From Pseudonocardia kujensis (GTDB taxonomy: Bacteria; Actinomycetota; Actinomycetes; Mycobacteriales; Pseudonocardiaceae), in the NCBI RefSeq assembly GCF_021283305.1, contig NZ_JAJSOK010000060.1, positions 1-48,468 of the forward strand: a stretch of DNA of 48,468 bases, in the 5' to 3' direction. Below are positions 23,958 to 32,000 of the stretch, one piece after another. Positions within the stretch are counted from its first letter, which is position 1. Each line of letters starts with the position of its first letter. Below the pieces are notes generated by a model. That model was not told the DNA's origin and did no database searches. It worked only from the letters and a program-made list of their open reading frames with translations. Position numbers and translations under genes: made by a program.

Positions 23958-26891
23958 ATGGCGGTCCTCCGGGTGCTCGGGCCGCTCGCCCTCGGCGACG
24001 GCACGGTCGCGGTGGGGTCGGCGCGGCAGCGCCGGCTGCTCGCCGCCCTGGCGTTGCGCCTCGACGAGCCCGTGCCCGTGGACCTGCTCGCCGAGCTGGT
24101 CTGGGGCGCGACCCCGCCGGCGGACCCGGTCGGTGCCGTGCAGACCAACGTGGCGCGGCTGCGCCGGTTGCTGCCGCCCGCGCTCGCCGTCGAGACGACC
24201 CCGCGCGGCTACCGGCTGCGCGCGGACCGGACCGCGGTCGACGCCGCCGCCTTCACCGACCTCCTCGACCGACTCGCCGCACCCGGGGACACGGCCGCGA
24301 ACAGGGTCGGGACGACGGACGGCGACGGCCCGCCGGCCAGGCTCGCCGTGCTCGACGCCGCCCTGGCCCTGTGGCGCGGCCGCCCCTTCGTCGACCTCGA
24401 CCACCCGGCCGTCGAGCCCGAGGTGGCGCGGCTCGACGAGCTGCACCGGCACGCTGTCGAGGAGCGGGCGGCGGCGCTGCTCGACGCGGGCCGGCCCGCC
24501 GACGCCGTCGCCGCCCTGGAACCGCTGGTGCGCGCCGAGCCGCTGCGCGAGCGGGCGGTCGGGGTGCTGATGCGGGCGCTCGTGGCCGCGGGACGCCAGG
24601 CCGAGGCCCTGGACGCCTACGCCGCCCTGCGCACCCGGCTGGCCGAGGAGCTCGGCCTGGACCCGTCGCCCGAGCTGCGCGAGCTGGAGGGACGCGTCCT
24701 GCGGCAGGAGCTGTCACCTCCCCCGGCGCCGGTCCCGCGTGCCGCGCCCGGCCGGGTCGCCCCTCCCCCACCCGCCAACTCGTTCGTCGGCCGGGGTCCC
24801 GAGCTCGCCCTGGCCGTCGCGCTGCTCGGCAAGTCCCGGCTGGTCACGCTGACCGGGCCCGGCGGCGTCGGCAAGACGCGGCTGGCCCGGCACGTGGCCG
24901 CGGAGGTCGCCACGCGGTACCCCGACGGTGTCCTGCTCGCGGAGCTCGGCGACGGCGGTCCGGGCGACGTCGAGCCCGCCCTGGCCGGGCGGCTGCGGAT
25001 CACCGATGCCGAGCCGGGCGCGCTGCGGGAGCGGATCGTGGAGGTGCTGGCGCCGCAGCGGCTGCTGCTGGTGCTCGACAACTGCGAGCACGTCGTGGAG
25101 CGGACCGCGACCCTGGCGGAGGCCGTGGTGGCCGGCGCGCCCGGGGTGGACGTGCTGGCCACCGGCCGGGAGGCCCTGCGGATCGACGCCGAGCAGTGCC
25201 TTCCGGTGGCGCCGCTCGGCCCGGCCGACGCCGCGCGGCTCCTGGCCGACCGCATCCGCGCCGGGGACCCCGCCGCGCCGCTCGACGGGGTCGACGGGGC
25301 GCTCGTCGACGAGGTCTGCGCCCGGCTGGACGGGCTGCCCCTCGCCCTGGAGCTCGCCGCCGCGCGCGCCCTGCCGCTGGGGCTGGCCGGGCTCGTGGAG
25401 GCCCTCGCCTGGCCGCTCGACGTGCTGCGGGGCGGCCGGCGGACGGCCGCCGCCCGGCACCGGTCGCTGCGCGACGTCGTCGCCTGGTCCCACGGCCTGC
25501 TCGACGAGCGGCAGCGCACCCTCTTCGACCGGATGGCCGTGTTCGCCGGGCCGGTCGAGCCCGCGGCGGTCGCGGCCGTGTGCGGGGACGCGGCGGCGCT
25601 GCCGGACCTCGTGGAGCGCTCGCTCGTCGTCCGGCGGGGGTCGCGGTTCACGATGCTGGACACTCTGCGCGCCTTCGGCCGCAGCCGGATCGCCGAGCGA
25701 GGCGAGGGGCCCGTGCTGCGGGCCCGGCACGCCGCCTGGGCCGCCGGCCTGGCGGCGGAGCTGAGCCGCGCACGGCGCGGGCGCGGCGAGCCCGCCGCGG
25801 TGCGCCGCTTCGACGCCCACCTCGCCGACCTGCGGCGCGCGCACGCCTGGCTCCTGGAGAACGGGCCCCACGACGACCTGCTGCGCCTCGCCGGACTGTT
25901 CGCCGAGCTCGGCTACCTGCGGTGCCGGGTCGATCTGGTGGAGCCGGCGGAGGAGGCGCTGCGCACGGCGGAAGTCGTCGGCGCGGACGGCCGGGTCGCC
26001 GTCCGACGGCTCTCCCCCGCGGCCGCCCGCACCCTCTACTTCCTGGCGTCCGTGTGCTGGCAGCGCGCCGACCTCGACCTCGCCGCCGCCCGCGCCGACG
26101 CGCTGGTCGCGCTCGGTTTCCCCGCCTACGGCCACGACGTGCGGTCCAACGTCCACCTCTTCGCCGGCCGGATCGCCGCGGCCGGCGCGGCGGCCGAGGC
26201 GGCCAGGGACGCGTTGCTCGGGGGACCTGCCGAGGGCCGCGACGACGAGGTGCTGGTCGCGGCATTGATCGACCGGCTGTTCTGCCTCACCTACGCCGGT
26301 GACACGACCACCGACACGGTGGCCCGGGAGGCCGAGATCGTCGAGGTCGCCGAGCGTGCCGGTTCCTCGACCGTGCGCGCCTGGGCCGAGTACGCCCGGG
26401 GCGAGCACCGGACCGAGCGCGGCGACCCCGACGCGGCAGCGCACCTGCGCGCCGCCGTGGCGCTGGCCGAGGAGGCCGACTCCGCCTTCGTCGCCGGGAT
26501 CGCCCGGCACACCCTGCTGACCTCGGCGGTGCGGCACGGCGGCGCGCCGCTCGCGGAGCTGCGGCCGCTGCTGGAGCACTGGCACCGCTCGGGATCCTGG
26601 AACCACACCTGGGTGGCGGTCCGCGCGCTGGTCGAGGCGCTCTCCGGGCTCGGCCGGCACGGCGAGGCCGCCACCCTGCTCGGGGCGCTGCGGGCCAGCC
26701 CGCGGGCCACTCCCGCGTTCGGCCCGGACCTGGAGCGGGAGCAGCGGGTGGAGATCGCGGCCCGCGCCGCGCTCGGGCCCCGCCTCGACGCGGCGCTCGC
26801 CGAGGGCGCCGGGCTCGGCGACGCCGCCGCGTTCGCCCTGGCACTGCGGCTCACGGCGGTCCCCGCCGCGAGCCCCTCGCTCAGGACTTAA
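23958..26891 (+). CDS. AfsR/SARP-like regulator with BTAD and NB-ARC-type ATPase domains
   Basis: The product is 977 residues. Residues 1-95 are an OmpR-type winged helix (AVLRVLGPLALGDGTVAVG, ELVWGATPPADPVGAVQTNV). Residues 100-250 are the bacterial transcriptional activation domain with tetratricopeptide-like helices (ALLDAGRPADAVAALEPLV, ELGLDPSPELRELE). The ATPase domain has P-loop GPGGVGKT at 300-307 and Walker B LLLVLDNCEHVVE near 372, followed by GLPLALELAAARALPLGLAG. The C-terminal 400 residues are helical repeats of weak TPR type. AfsR-like proteins activate nearby or pathway genes. It diverges from the methyltransferase. I see no clear Shine-Dalgarno before the ATG at 23958. A strong terminator follows. 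Confidence 0.92.
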   Translation: MAVLRVLGPLALGDGTVAVGSARQRRLLAALALRLDEPVPVDLLAELVWGATPPADPVGAVQTNVARLRRLLPPALAVETTPRGYRLRADRTAVDAAAFTDLLDRLAAPGDTAANRVGTTDGDGPPARLAVLDAALALWRGRPFVDLDHPAVEPEVARLDELHRHAVEERAAALLDAGRPADAVAALEPLVRAEPLRERAVGVLMRALVAAGRQAEALDAYAALRTRLAEELGLDPSPELRELEGRVLRQELSPPPAPVPRAAPGRVAPPPPANSFVGRGPELALAVALLGKSRLVTLTGPGGVGKTRLARHVAAEVATRYPDGVLLAELGDGGPGDVEPALAGRLRITDAEPGALRERIVEVLAPQRLLLVLDNCEHVVERTATLAEAVVAGAPGVDVLATGREALRIDAEQCLPVAPLGPADAARLLADRIRAGDPAAPLDGVDGALVDEVCARLDGLPLALELAAARALPLGLAGLVEALAWPLDVLRGGRRTAAARHRSLRDVVAWSHGLLDERQRTLFDRMAVFAGPVEPAAVAAVCGDAAALPDLVERSLVVRRGSRFTMLDTLRAFGRSRIAERGEGPVLRARHAAWAAGLAAELSRARRGRGEPAAVRRFDAHLADLRRAHAWLLENGPHDDLLRLAGLFAELGYLRCRVDLVEPAEEALRTAEVVGADGRVAVRRLSPAAARTLYFLASVCWQRADLDLAAARADALVALGFPAYGHDVRSNVHLFAGRIAAAGAAAEAARDALLGGPAEGRDDEVLVAALIDRLFCLTYAGDTTTDTVAREAEIVEVAERAGSSTVRAWAEYARGEHRTERGDPDAAAHLRAAVALAEEADSAFVAGIARHTLLTSAVRHGGAPLAELRPLLEHWHRSGSWNHTWVAVRALVEALSGLGRHGEAATLLGALRASPRATPAFGPDLEREQRVEIAARAALGPRLDAALAEGAGLGDAAAFALALRLTAVPAASPSLRT

Positions 26892-27004
26892 GTCCCTAGA
26901 ACCCGTTCCAGGTCTGGGCCAGGCTCGGTGACCGCGGCGGTGGGAGGGGGACGCCCGGCCGGTGATCGGATCGAAGTCGGGACCCGACCCCGGACCGGTG
27001 CCGC

Positions 27005-27040
27005 GTGGGCTCGGCCGGAGGGCACGCCGGCCGAGCCCAC
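27005..27040 (+). terminator. Terminator after the AfsR-like gene
   Basis: A perfect 14-bp stem (gtgggctcggccgg with ccggccgagcccac, 8-nt loop) lies 114 bp after the stop codon. Flanking gtgccg/cggcac can extend the stem. Confidence 0.85.
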
Positions 27041-27112
27041 TCATGTCGGCACCGTCCCGACCGAACCCGTGGCCCGCGGGCCGGAGGCCTCCGTGATGGC
27101 TACGGTCCGATC

Positions 27113-27892
27113 ATGACCAGCATCGTCGAGAAGGCCACCACGCTGCGCCGACTGCACGAGGCGCCCGAGCTCCTGCTCCTCGTCAACGTGTGGGACGCGA
27201 TCACCGCCGAGGTCGTGGCGCACACTCCCGGCACCAAGGCCCTGGCCACCGCCAGCCACGGCATCGCCGCCTCCCGCGGCTACGAGGACGGCGAGAACAT
27301 CCCGCGCGACGAGATGATCGCCGCGGTCGGGCTGATCGCCCGGGTCGCGGGCGACCTCCCGGTGACCGCCGACCTCGAGGCCGGCTACGGCGACCCGGGC
27401 GGCACGATCGCCCGCGCGATCGACGTGGGCATCGTGGGCGCGAACCTCGAGGACCAGATGAAGCCGCTCGCGGACGCGGTCGAGGCGGTCGAGGCCGCGG
27501 TCGCCGCCGGCGAGAAGGCCGGCGTGCCGTTCGTCCTCAACGCCCGCACGGACGCGTTCCTCAAGGCCGGCGACCGGGACCCGGAGGAGGTCCTGGCCGA
27601 CACGATCGAGCGCGGCCGCGCCTACCTCGACGCCGGGGCGACCACCTTCTTCGTGCCGGGCAAGCTCGACGAGACCGCCGTCGGCCGCCTGGTCGAGGCG
27701 CTCGGCGAGCGCAAGGTCAACCTCATCGGCATGCCCGGCTCGATCCCCCTCGCCACCGCGCAGGAGCTCGGCGTCGCGCGGGTCTCCTACGGCCCGTGGA
27801 GCCAGAACGCCGCGCTGACCGCGCTGGCGAAGCTGGCCGAGGACGTCTACGCCGGCGGCGGCCTGCCCGCCGACACCCGCCGGCTCAACTGA
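27113..27892 (+). CDS. Isocitrate lyase/PEP mutase-family protein
   Basis: The product is 259 residues. It has the PEP mutase/ICL superfamily barrel: LLLVNVWDAITAEVVAHTPG, ATASHGIAASRGYEDGENIP, the Mg-binding strand VTADLEAGYGDPGG, VGANLEDQ and NARTDAFLKAG. The KKCGH cysteine motif of true isocitrate lyase is absent, so it belongs to the broad oxaloacetate hydrolase/2,3-dimethylmalate lyase-like group; the reaction is unassigned. The ATG at 27113 is preferred because the MTSIVEKA start precedes the first family motif by a normal distance. A small hairpin (gtccgg-gcgg-ccggac, 27899-27914) follows and may end transcription. Confidence 0.9.
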   Translation: MTSIVEKATTLRRLHEAPELLLLVNVWDAITAEVVAHTPGTKALATASHGIAASRGYEDGENIPRDEMIAAVGLIARVAGDLPVTADLEAGYGDPGGTIARAIDVGIVGANLEDQMKPLADAVEAVEAAVAAGEKAGVPFVLNARTDAFLKAGDRDPEEVLADTIERGRAYLDAGATTFFVPGKLDETAVGRLVEALGERKVNLIGMPGSIPLATAQELGVARVSYGPWSQNAALTALAKLAEDVYAGGGLPADTRRLN

Positions 27893-28013
27893 GTCCGGGT
27901 CCGGGCGGCCGGACGGGGATGACTCCTCCCGTCGCGGGTAGCACCCGCCGTGGCCGGCCGAGCCCCCCGACCGGGGGCGGGAGAGACGCTGCCGGCCGGC
28001 AGAGGAGGCGGCG

Positions 28014-29162
28014 ATGCGCGCGATGGTCTACCGGGGGCCCTACAAGATCCGGGTGGAGGAGAAGGACAGACCGCGGATCGAGCACCCGAACGACGCGATC
28101 GTGCGGGTGACCCGGGCGGCGATCTGCGGCTCGGACCTGCACCTCTACCACGGGCTCATGCCGGACACGCGGATCGGCCACACCTTCGGCCACGAGTTCG
28201 TGGGCGTCGTCGACGAGGTCGGCCCGACCGTGCAGAACGTGCAGGTCGGCGACCGGGTCATGGTGCCGTTCAACATCTTCTGCGGCTCCTGCTGGTACTG
28301 CGCGCGCGGGCTGTACTCCAACTGCCACAACGTGAACCCGAACGCCACCGCGGTCGGCGGGATCTACGGCTACTCGCACACCTGCGGTGGTTACGACGGC
28401 GGGCAGGCCGAGTTCGTGCGGGTGCCGCTGGCGGACGTCGGGCCGGCGAAGATCCCCGACTGGATGGACGACGACGACGCCGTCCTGCTCACCGACGCGC
28501 TGGCCACCGGCTACTTCGGCGCGCAGCTCGGGGACATCGCCGAGGGCGATGTGGTGGTCGTGTTCGGGGCCGGCCCGGTCGGGCTCTACGCCGCGCTGTC
28601 CTCCTGGCTGATGGGCGCGGGGCGGGTCATCGTGGTCGACCACCTCGACTACCGGCTGGAGAAGGCCCGCACCTTCGCCCACGCCGAGACGCTCAACTTC
28701 ACCGAGGTCGGCGACGTCGTGCTGCACCTCAAGCGCGACACCGGGTTCCTCGGCGCGGACGTGGTCGTCGACGCCGTGGGGGCGGAGGCCGACGGCAACT
28801 TCCTGCAGCACGTCACGACGGCCAAGCTCAAGCTGCAGGGCGGCTCGCCCGTGGCCCTGAACTGGGCCATCGACTCGGTGCGCAAGGGCGGCACGATCTC
28901 GGTCGTGGGCGCCTACGGGCCGCTGTTCAGCGCGGTCAAGTTCGGCGACGCCATGAACAAGGGCCTCACGCTGCGGATGAACCAGTGCCCGGTGAAGCGG
29001 CAGTGGCCCCGGCTGTTCGAGCACGTCCGGCAGGGCTACATCAAGCCCGCCGACATCGTCACCCACCGGGTGCCGCTCGAGCACATCGCGGAGGCCTACC
29101 ACATGTTCTCGACGAAGCTCGACGACTGCATCAAGACCCTGGTCCTGCCGAGCGCGGCCTGA
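28014..29162 (+). CDS. Zinc-dependent alcohol dehydrogenase (formaldehyde dehydrogenase-like)
   Basis: The product is 382 residues of the medium-chain dehydrogenase family. Catalytic zinc ligands are Cys38 in AAICGSDLHLYHG and the HE pair in TFGHEFVG. The structural zinc loop is FCGSCWYCARGLYSNC. The nucleotide-binding motif is VVVFGAGPVGLYAAL, with Asp in VIVVDHLDYRLEKA after strand 2, favouring NAD. The pattern PFNIFCGSCWYC matches the glutathione-independent formaldehyde dehydrogenase-like group. Formaldehyde or another alcohol/aldehyde is the likely substrate. A link to the formate dehydrogenases further downstream is attractive but inferred. GAGGAGGCGGCG precedes the ATG. The unknown gene follows after 14 bp. 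Confidence 0.93.
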   Translation: MRAMVYRGPYKIRVEEKDRPRIEHPNDAIVRVTRAAICGSDLHLYHGLMPDTRIGHTFGHEFVGVVDEVGPTVQNVQVGDRVMVPFNIFCGSCWYCARGLYSNCHNVNPNATAVGGIYGYSHTCGGYDGGQAEFVRVPLADVGPAKIPDWMDDDDAVLLTDALATGYFGAQLGDIAEGDVVVVFGAGPVGLYAALSSWLMGAGRVIVVDHLDYRLEKARTFAHAETLNFTEVGDVVLHLKRDTGFLGADVVVDAVGAEADGNFLQHVTTAKLKLQGGSPVALNWAIDSVRKGGTISVVGAYGPLFSAVKFGDAMNKGLTLRMNQCPVKRQWPRLFEHVRQGYIKPADIVTHRVPLEHIAEAYHMFSTKLDDCIKTLVLPSAA

Positions 29163-29176
29163 GGGAGGAGACCCCG

Positions 29177-29851
29177 ATGACCTACACACCGGACAAGCCG
29201 CCGCTGAAGGAGTCCCTCGACGAGCTGCGGGCCCGCATCCCGGGTTGGGGCGCCGACCTCGACCCGAAGGACCGGCCCTCGGATCCCAAGCTGGAGTTCC
29301 GCACGGACCTGAGCGGCGCGCACTGGCGCTTCCCCGACCGGCAGCCCGACGACGACCGCCGCGAGCGGTCCGTCGAGCACCAGTTCCTCACGCCCGTCTA
29401 CGGGACCACCTGCCCGCGCCGCGGGCTCTCGGGGGCCGTACGGGGCCTGGCCTACCGCTACAGCGAGGGCCGGGCGGCGCACTGGCTGCTGCTGATGCTC
29501 GGCGACCGGATCGACGCGGGGGAGAACCACGTGCGCTCCTTCGCCACCCTGCGCCCGGACAACCCGGTGACCGAGACGGGCGTGCTCGGCGAGTTCTCCC
29601 GGCACCCCGTCCGCTCGCGGTTCGGCCGCGGCCGCGCCGACCTCGCGCACCAGTGGCTCGATCCCGTGGTGGTCGCGGGGCCCTGGGTGGCCGCGGGCGC
29701 GCTGGCGGTGAAGGGCGGGCGGAGTCTCGTCCGCAACCGGGCGGCCCTCGCCGCGGCAGGCGCCGGTGCGGCCCGGGCCGTGGGCCGGCTCGCGGGTCGG
29801 GTCCGGCGCCGGACGAGCATCTCCGGCGAGATCCGCGCCGGCAGCAGGTAG
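29177..29851 (+). CDS. Conserved actinobacterial protein of unknown function
   Basis: The product is 224 residues; I do not recognise a named domain. The N-terminus is hydrophilic and acidic (LKESLDELRARIPGWGADLD, DRPSDPKLEFRTDL). The middle (FLTPVYGTTCPRRGLSG, AVRGLAYRYSEGRAAHWLLL) is mildly amphipathic, and residues 160-210 are Ala/Gly-rich and hydrophobic, possibly membrane-associated, ending in a basic tail. GGGAGGAG lies 7 nt before the ATG. The gene follows the zinc dehydrogenase by 14 bp and is likely co-transcribed with it. Codon use is typical of the genome. Confidence 0.75.
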   Translation: MTYTPDKPPLKESLDELRARIPGWGADLDPKDRPSDPKLEFRTDLSGAHWRFPDRQPDDDRRERSVEHQFLTPVYGTTCPRRGLSGAVRGLAYRYSEGRAAHWLLLMLGDRIDAGENHVRSFATLRPDNPVTETGVLGEFSRHPVRSRFGRGRADLAHQWLDPVVVAGPWVAAGALAVKGGRSLVRNRAALAAAGAGAARAVGRLAGRVRRRTSISGEIRAGSR

Positions 29852-29882
29852 AGGGCGAGGACCGGCCAGGGCCCGTCGACCG

Positions 29883-30053
29883 TCAGCCACGTCCGGGCGC
29901 CGTTCCCCGCGGCTCGACGCCGTGGTCGAGGGACAGCCCGATCGGCCCGAAGCGGACGTCCCCGGCCCAGGAGCCGGCATCGGGTCGGGCGGCGGGCGTG
30001 CCGCCCGGCCCCGGCTCGTCGGGTTCGTGGGCCTCGGTGACGGTGAACGGCAC
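29883..30053 (-). CDS. Possible small protein downstream of qcrA
   Basis: This short frame of 56 codons (VPFTVTEAHEPDEPGPGG through to VRFGPIGLSLDHGVEPRG) lies 37 bp after the qcrA stop in the same direction. About nine in ten third positions are G or C, as in the neighbouring genes, which supports translation. No Shine-Dalgarno is evident before the GTG at 30053. The frame is also open upstream into the end of qcrA, so the start is uncertain. No family is recognised and there is no membrane segment. It could be a small accessory of the bcc complex or a chance frame. Confidence 0.4.
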   Translation of the reverse strand: MPFTVTEAHEPDEPGPGGTPAARPDAGSWAGDVRFGPIGLSLDHGVEPRGTAPGRG

Positions 30054-30090
30054 GGCGAGCCCGCCGGGCCCCGATCCCGTGCGGCGGGAG

Positions 30091-31212
30091 TCAGTGTTGT
30101 CCGCGGCGGATCTCCCAGAAGCTCGGCCCGACGGGGTCGGGGAAGTCGCCGCGGGCGACGAGGAACCCGTCGGCGTCGACGGTGATCGGCAACTGCGGCA
30201 GGCGCCGAGCGGCGGGACCGAAGATCGGGCGGGCCCCTTCGGTGATCTTGAACTCGGACTGGTGACAGGGGCAGAGGAAGATCTGCTGCTGGCTGTCGTA
30301 CAGGGAGGCCGGGCAGCCGAGGTGCGTGCAGATCTTGGAGAAGGCGTAGTAGTCGCCGTGGTGGAGGTCCTCCCGCCCCGGCGGGTTCGCGACCGGCGTG
30401 CCCGGCGGCAGCCGGACGAGCATCACCGGGTTGTCCGGCGCCATCTCGGCGTCGTGCACCTTCTCGGGGTCGTCGCGCTCGCTCTCCCGGAACGGCACCA
30501 CGGTGATCATGCCGTCCGGCTCCAGGTCCTCGGGCCGGACCTTCGTGATGTCCTTCGGGTCCCCGGTGGCGATGCGCAGGAAGACCGGCTCGTCGCCCAC
30601 CGGCTTCCAGCCCGTCGTCCACAACGGTGCGTCGCCGCGCTGCCGCCACGGGTTGCGGACCAGCCCGCCGATCGCCACCAGGCCGCCGAGGATCCCGACC
30701 GCCCCGAGCCCGGTCAGCCCGAGCCGACGGATCATGGTGCGCCGGCCGAACCCGGTGTGCTCCCCGGCCTCCGCCAGGGTCGCGCCCGCGGTGAACCGGT
30801 CGCGCTCGGCCGAGGGGCCCTTCTCGAGGTGCTGCACGGCGACCTCGTCCGGGTAGAAGCTCCGCACGTAGAGGATCATCGCCGCGCCCAGGGCGCCCAC
30901 CGCGCCGAAGAAGGTCACCCCGAGCAGCGGGGTGTAGAGCAGGTTGGCGGTGTGCCCCGGCGCCCCCGGCGGGACGTAGCCGGTGGGCCAGAACAGGTAG
31001 GCCCAGGCGAAGGCCGCCGCACACAGCAGCGAGAGCACCAGCAGCAGGGTGACGCGGCGCCGGGCGCGCCGCTCGCCGCGGACGTCGCCCGGCCGCCGGG
31101 GCGGCTCCTGGGCCACGATTCGCACGCTGTCGAGCTCGTGGCCGAGGTCGACCAGCGCGCCCCGGCTCATCCGCTCCAGCTCCGGGCCGGTGGGCTCGCG
31201 CGGGCCGCTCAC
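30091..31212 (-). CDS. qcrA: Cytochrome bcc complex Rieske iron-sulfur subunit QcrA
   Basis: The product is 373 residues and passes electrons from menaquinol to the cytochrome c subunit. Three hydrophobic segments are visible (about 53-75, 92-115, 164-186), the number typical of actinobacterial QcrA, and an RR pair (RRTMIRRLGLTG) precedes the third. The Rieske domain has ligands Cys295 and His297 (CTHLGC) and Cys314 and His317 (CPCH), with Cys300/Cys316 as the disulfide pair. The GTG at 31212 overlaps the qcrC stop (GTGA). It is the last confident gene of a qcrB-qcrC-qcrA operon, an order different from the usual ctaE-qcrC-qcrA-qcrB. Confidence 0.95.
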   Translation of the reverse strand: MSGPREPTGPELERMSRGALVDLGHELDSVRIVAQEPPRRPGDVRGERRARRRVTLLLVLSLLCAAAFAWAYLFWPTGYVPPGAPGHTANLLYTPLLGVTFFGAVGALGAAMILYVRSFYPDEVAVQHLEKGPSAERDRFTAGATLAEAGEHTGFGRRTMIRRLGLTGLGAVGILGGLVAIGGLVRNPWRQRGDAPLWTTGWKPVGDEPVFLRIATGDPKDITKVRPEDLEPDGMITVVPFRESERDDPEKVHDAEMAPDNPVMLVRLPPGTPVANPPGREDLHHGDYYAFSKICTHLGCPASLYDSQQQIFLCPCHQSEFKITEGARPIFGPAARRLPQLPITVDADGFLVARGDFPDPVGPSFWEIRRGQH

Positions 31213-32000
31213 GAGCGGGCCCCGATCCACGCCGCGACCCCGATCAGCGCGACCAGGCCGACGACGAACGCCACCAGCCCCTCGGTGGTCGGACCGAGCT
31301 CGCCGAGCGTGAACCCGCCGGGAGCCTGGTTCCGGCCGCGGACCGACAGCACGTACGCGATGATGTCCTTCTTCTCCTCGGGCGTGAGCTGCTTGTCGCC
31401 GAACACCGGCATGGCCATGGGGCCGCTCAGCATCGCGGTGTACATCTGCTCCGGGGTCGCGACGTCGAGCCGGGGTGGGTAGCGGCCGGCGCCGAGGATG
31501 CCGCCGCGCCCGGTGAACTGGTGGCAGGAGGCGCAGTTGAGCCGGTAGAGCTCGCCGCCGTGTGCCACGTCGGAGCCGATCAGCTCGGGCCCGGTCTCGG
31601 CGGGGACCTCCGGCCCGCCGCCGGTGGCCTCGATGTAGGCGCCCAGCGCGGCCAGGTTCGCCCGGCCCTGGTCGGTGTCGGGATCGAACTCGGGCGCGGG
31701 GACCTTGCGGTAGCCGCGGTCCTCGGCGCGCGCCAGCGGCATCCGCCCGGTGGAGACCTGGAAGTAGACGGCGGCGTCGCCGACCCCGACGAGTCCCGGC
31801 CCCCGCCCCGGCGCGCCCTGCAGGTTCGCGCCGTGGCAGCTGATGCAGGCCCGCTCGTACAGCGCCCGGCCCTGGTCGATCTGCGCCTGCCCGGGCTGCG
31901 CGCCGGCCGTCTGCGGGGCGGGGACGAGCAGGGCGTACGCCCCGCCGAGGGCGACCAGGGCCGCAAGGACGAGCAGCCCGTGCCGGAGACGACGGGTCAT
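31209..32000 (-). CDS. qcrC: Cytochrome bcc complex diheme cytochrome c subunit QcrC
   Basis: The product is 263 residues. An N-terminal hydrophobic segment (LLVLAALVALGGAYALLV) directs export, two heme c sites follow (CISCH at 52-56, CASCH at 156-160), and a C-terminal anchor helix (GLVAFVVGLVALIGVAAWIG) completes the actinobacterial diheme QcrC layout. Axial Met candidates occur in GRMPLA and GPMAMPVFG. In actinobacteria this subunit replaces a soluble cytochrome c and wires the bcc complex to the CuA oxidase. The ATG overlaps the qcrB stop (ATGA). Confidence 0.95.
   Translation of the reverse strand: MTRRLRHGLLVLAALVALGGAYALLVPAPQTAGAQPGQAQIDQGRALYERACISCHGANLQGAPGRGPGLVGVGDAAVYFQVSTGRMPLARAEDRGYRKVPAPEFDPDTDQGRANLAALGAYIEATGGGPEVPAETGPELIGSDVAHGGELYRLNCASCHQFTGRGGILGAGRYPPRLDVATPEQMYTAMLSGPMAMPVFGDKQLTPEEKKDIIAYVLSVRGRNQAPGGFTLGELGPTTEGLVAFVVGLVALIGVAAWIGARS

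Noticed and set aside
22734..26891. Secondary-metabolite gene cluster suggested by the AfsR-like regulator and methyltransferase
   Set aside because: No polyketide, NRPS, terpene or RiPP biosynthetic gene is adjacent on either side.
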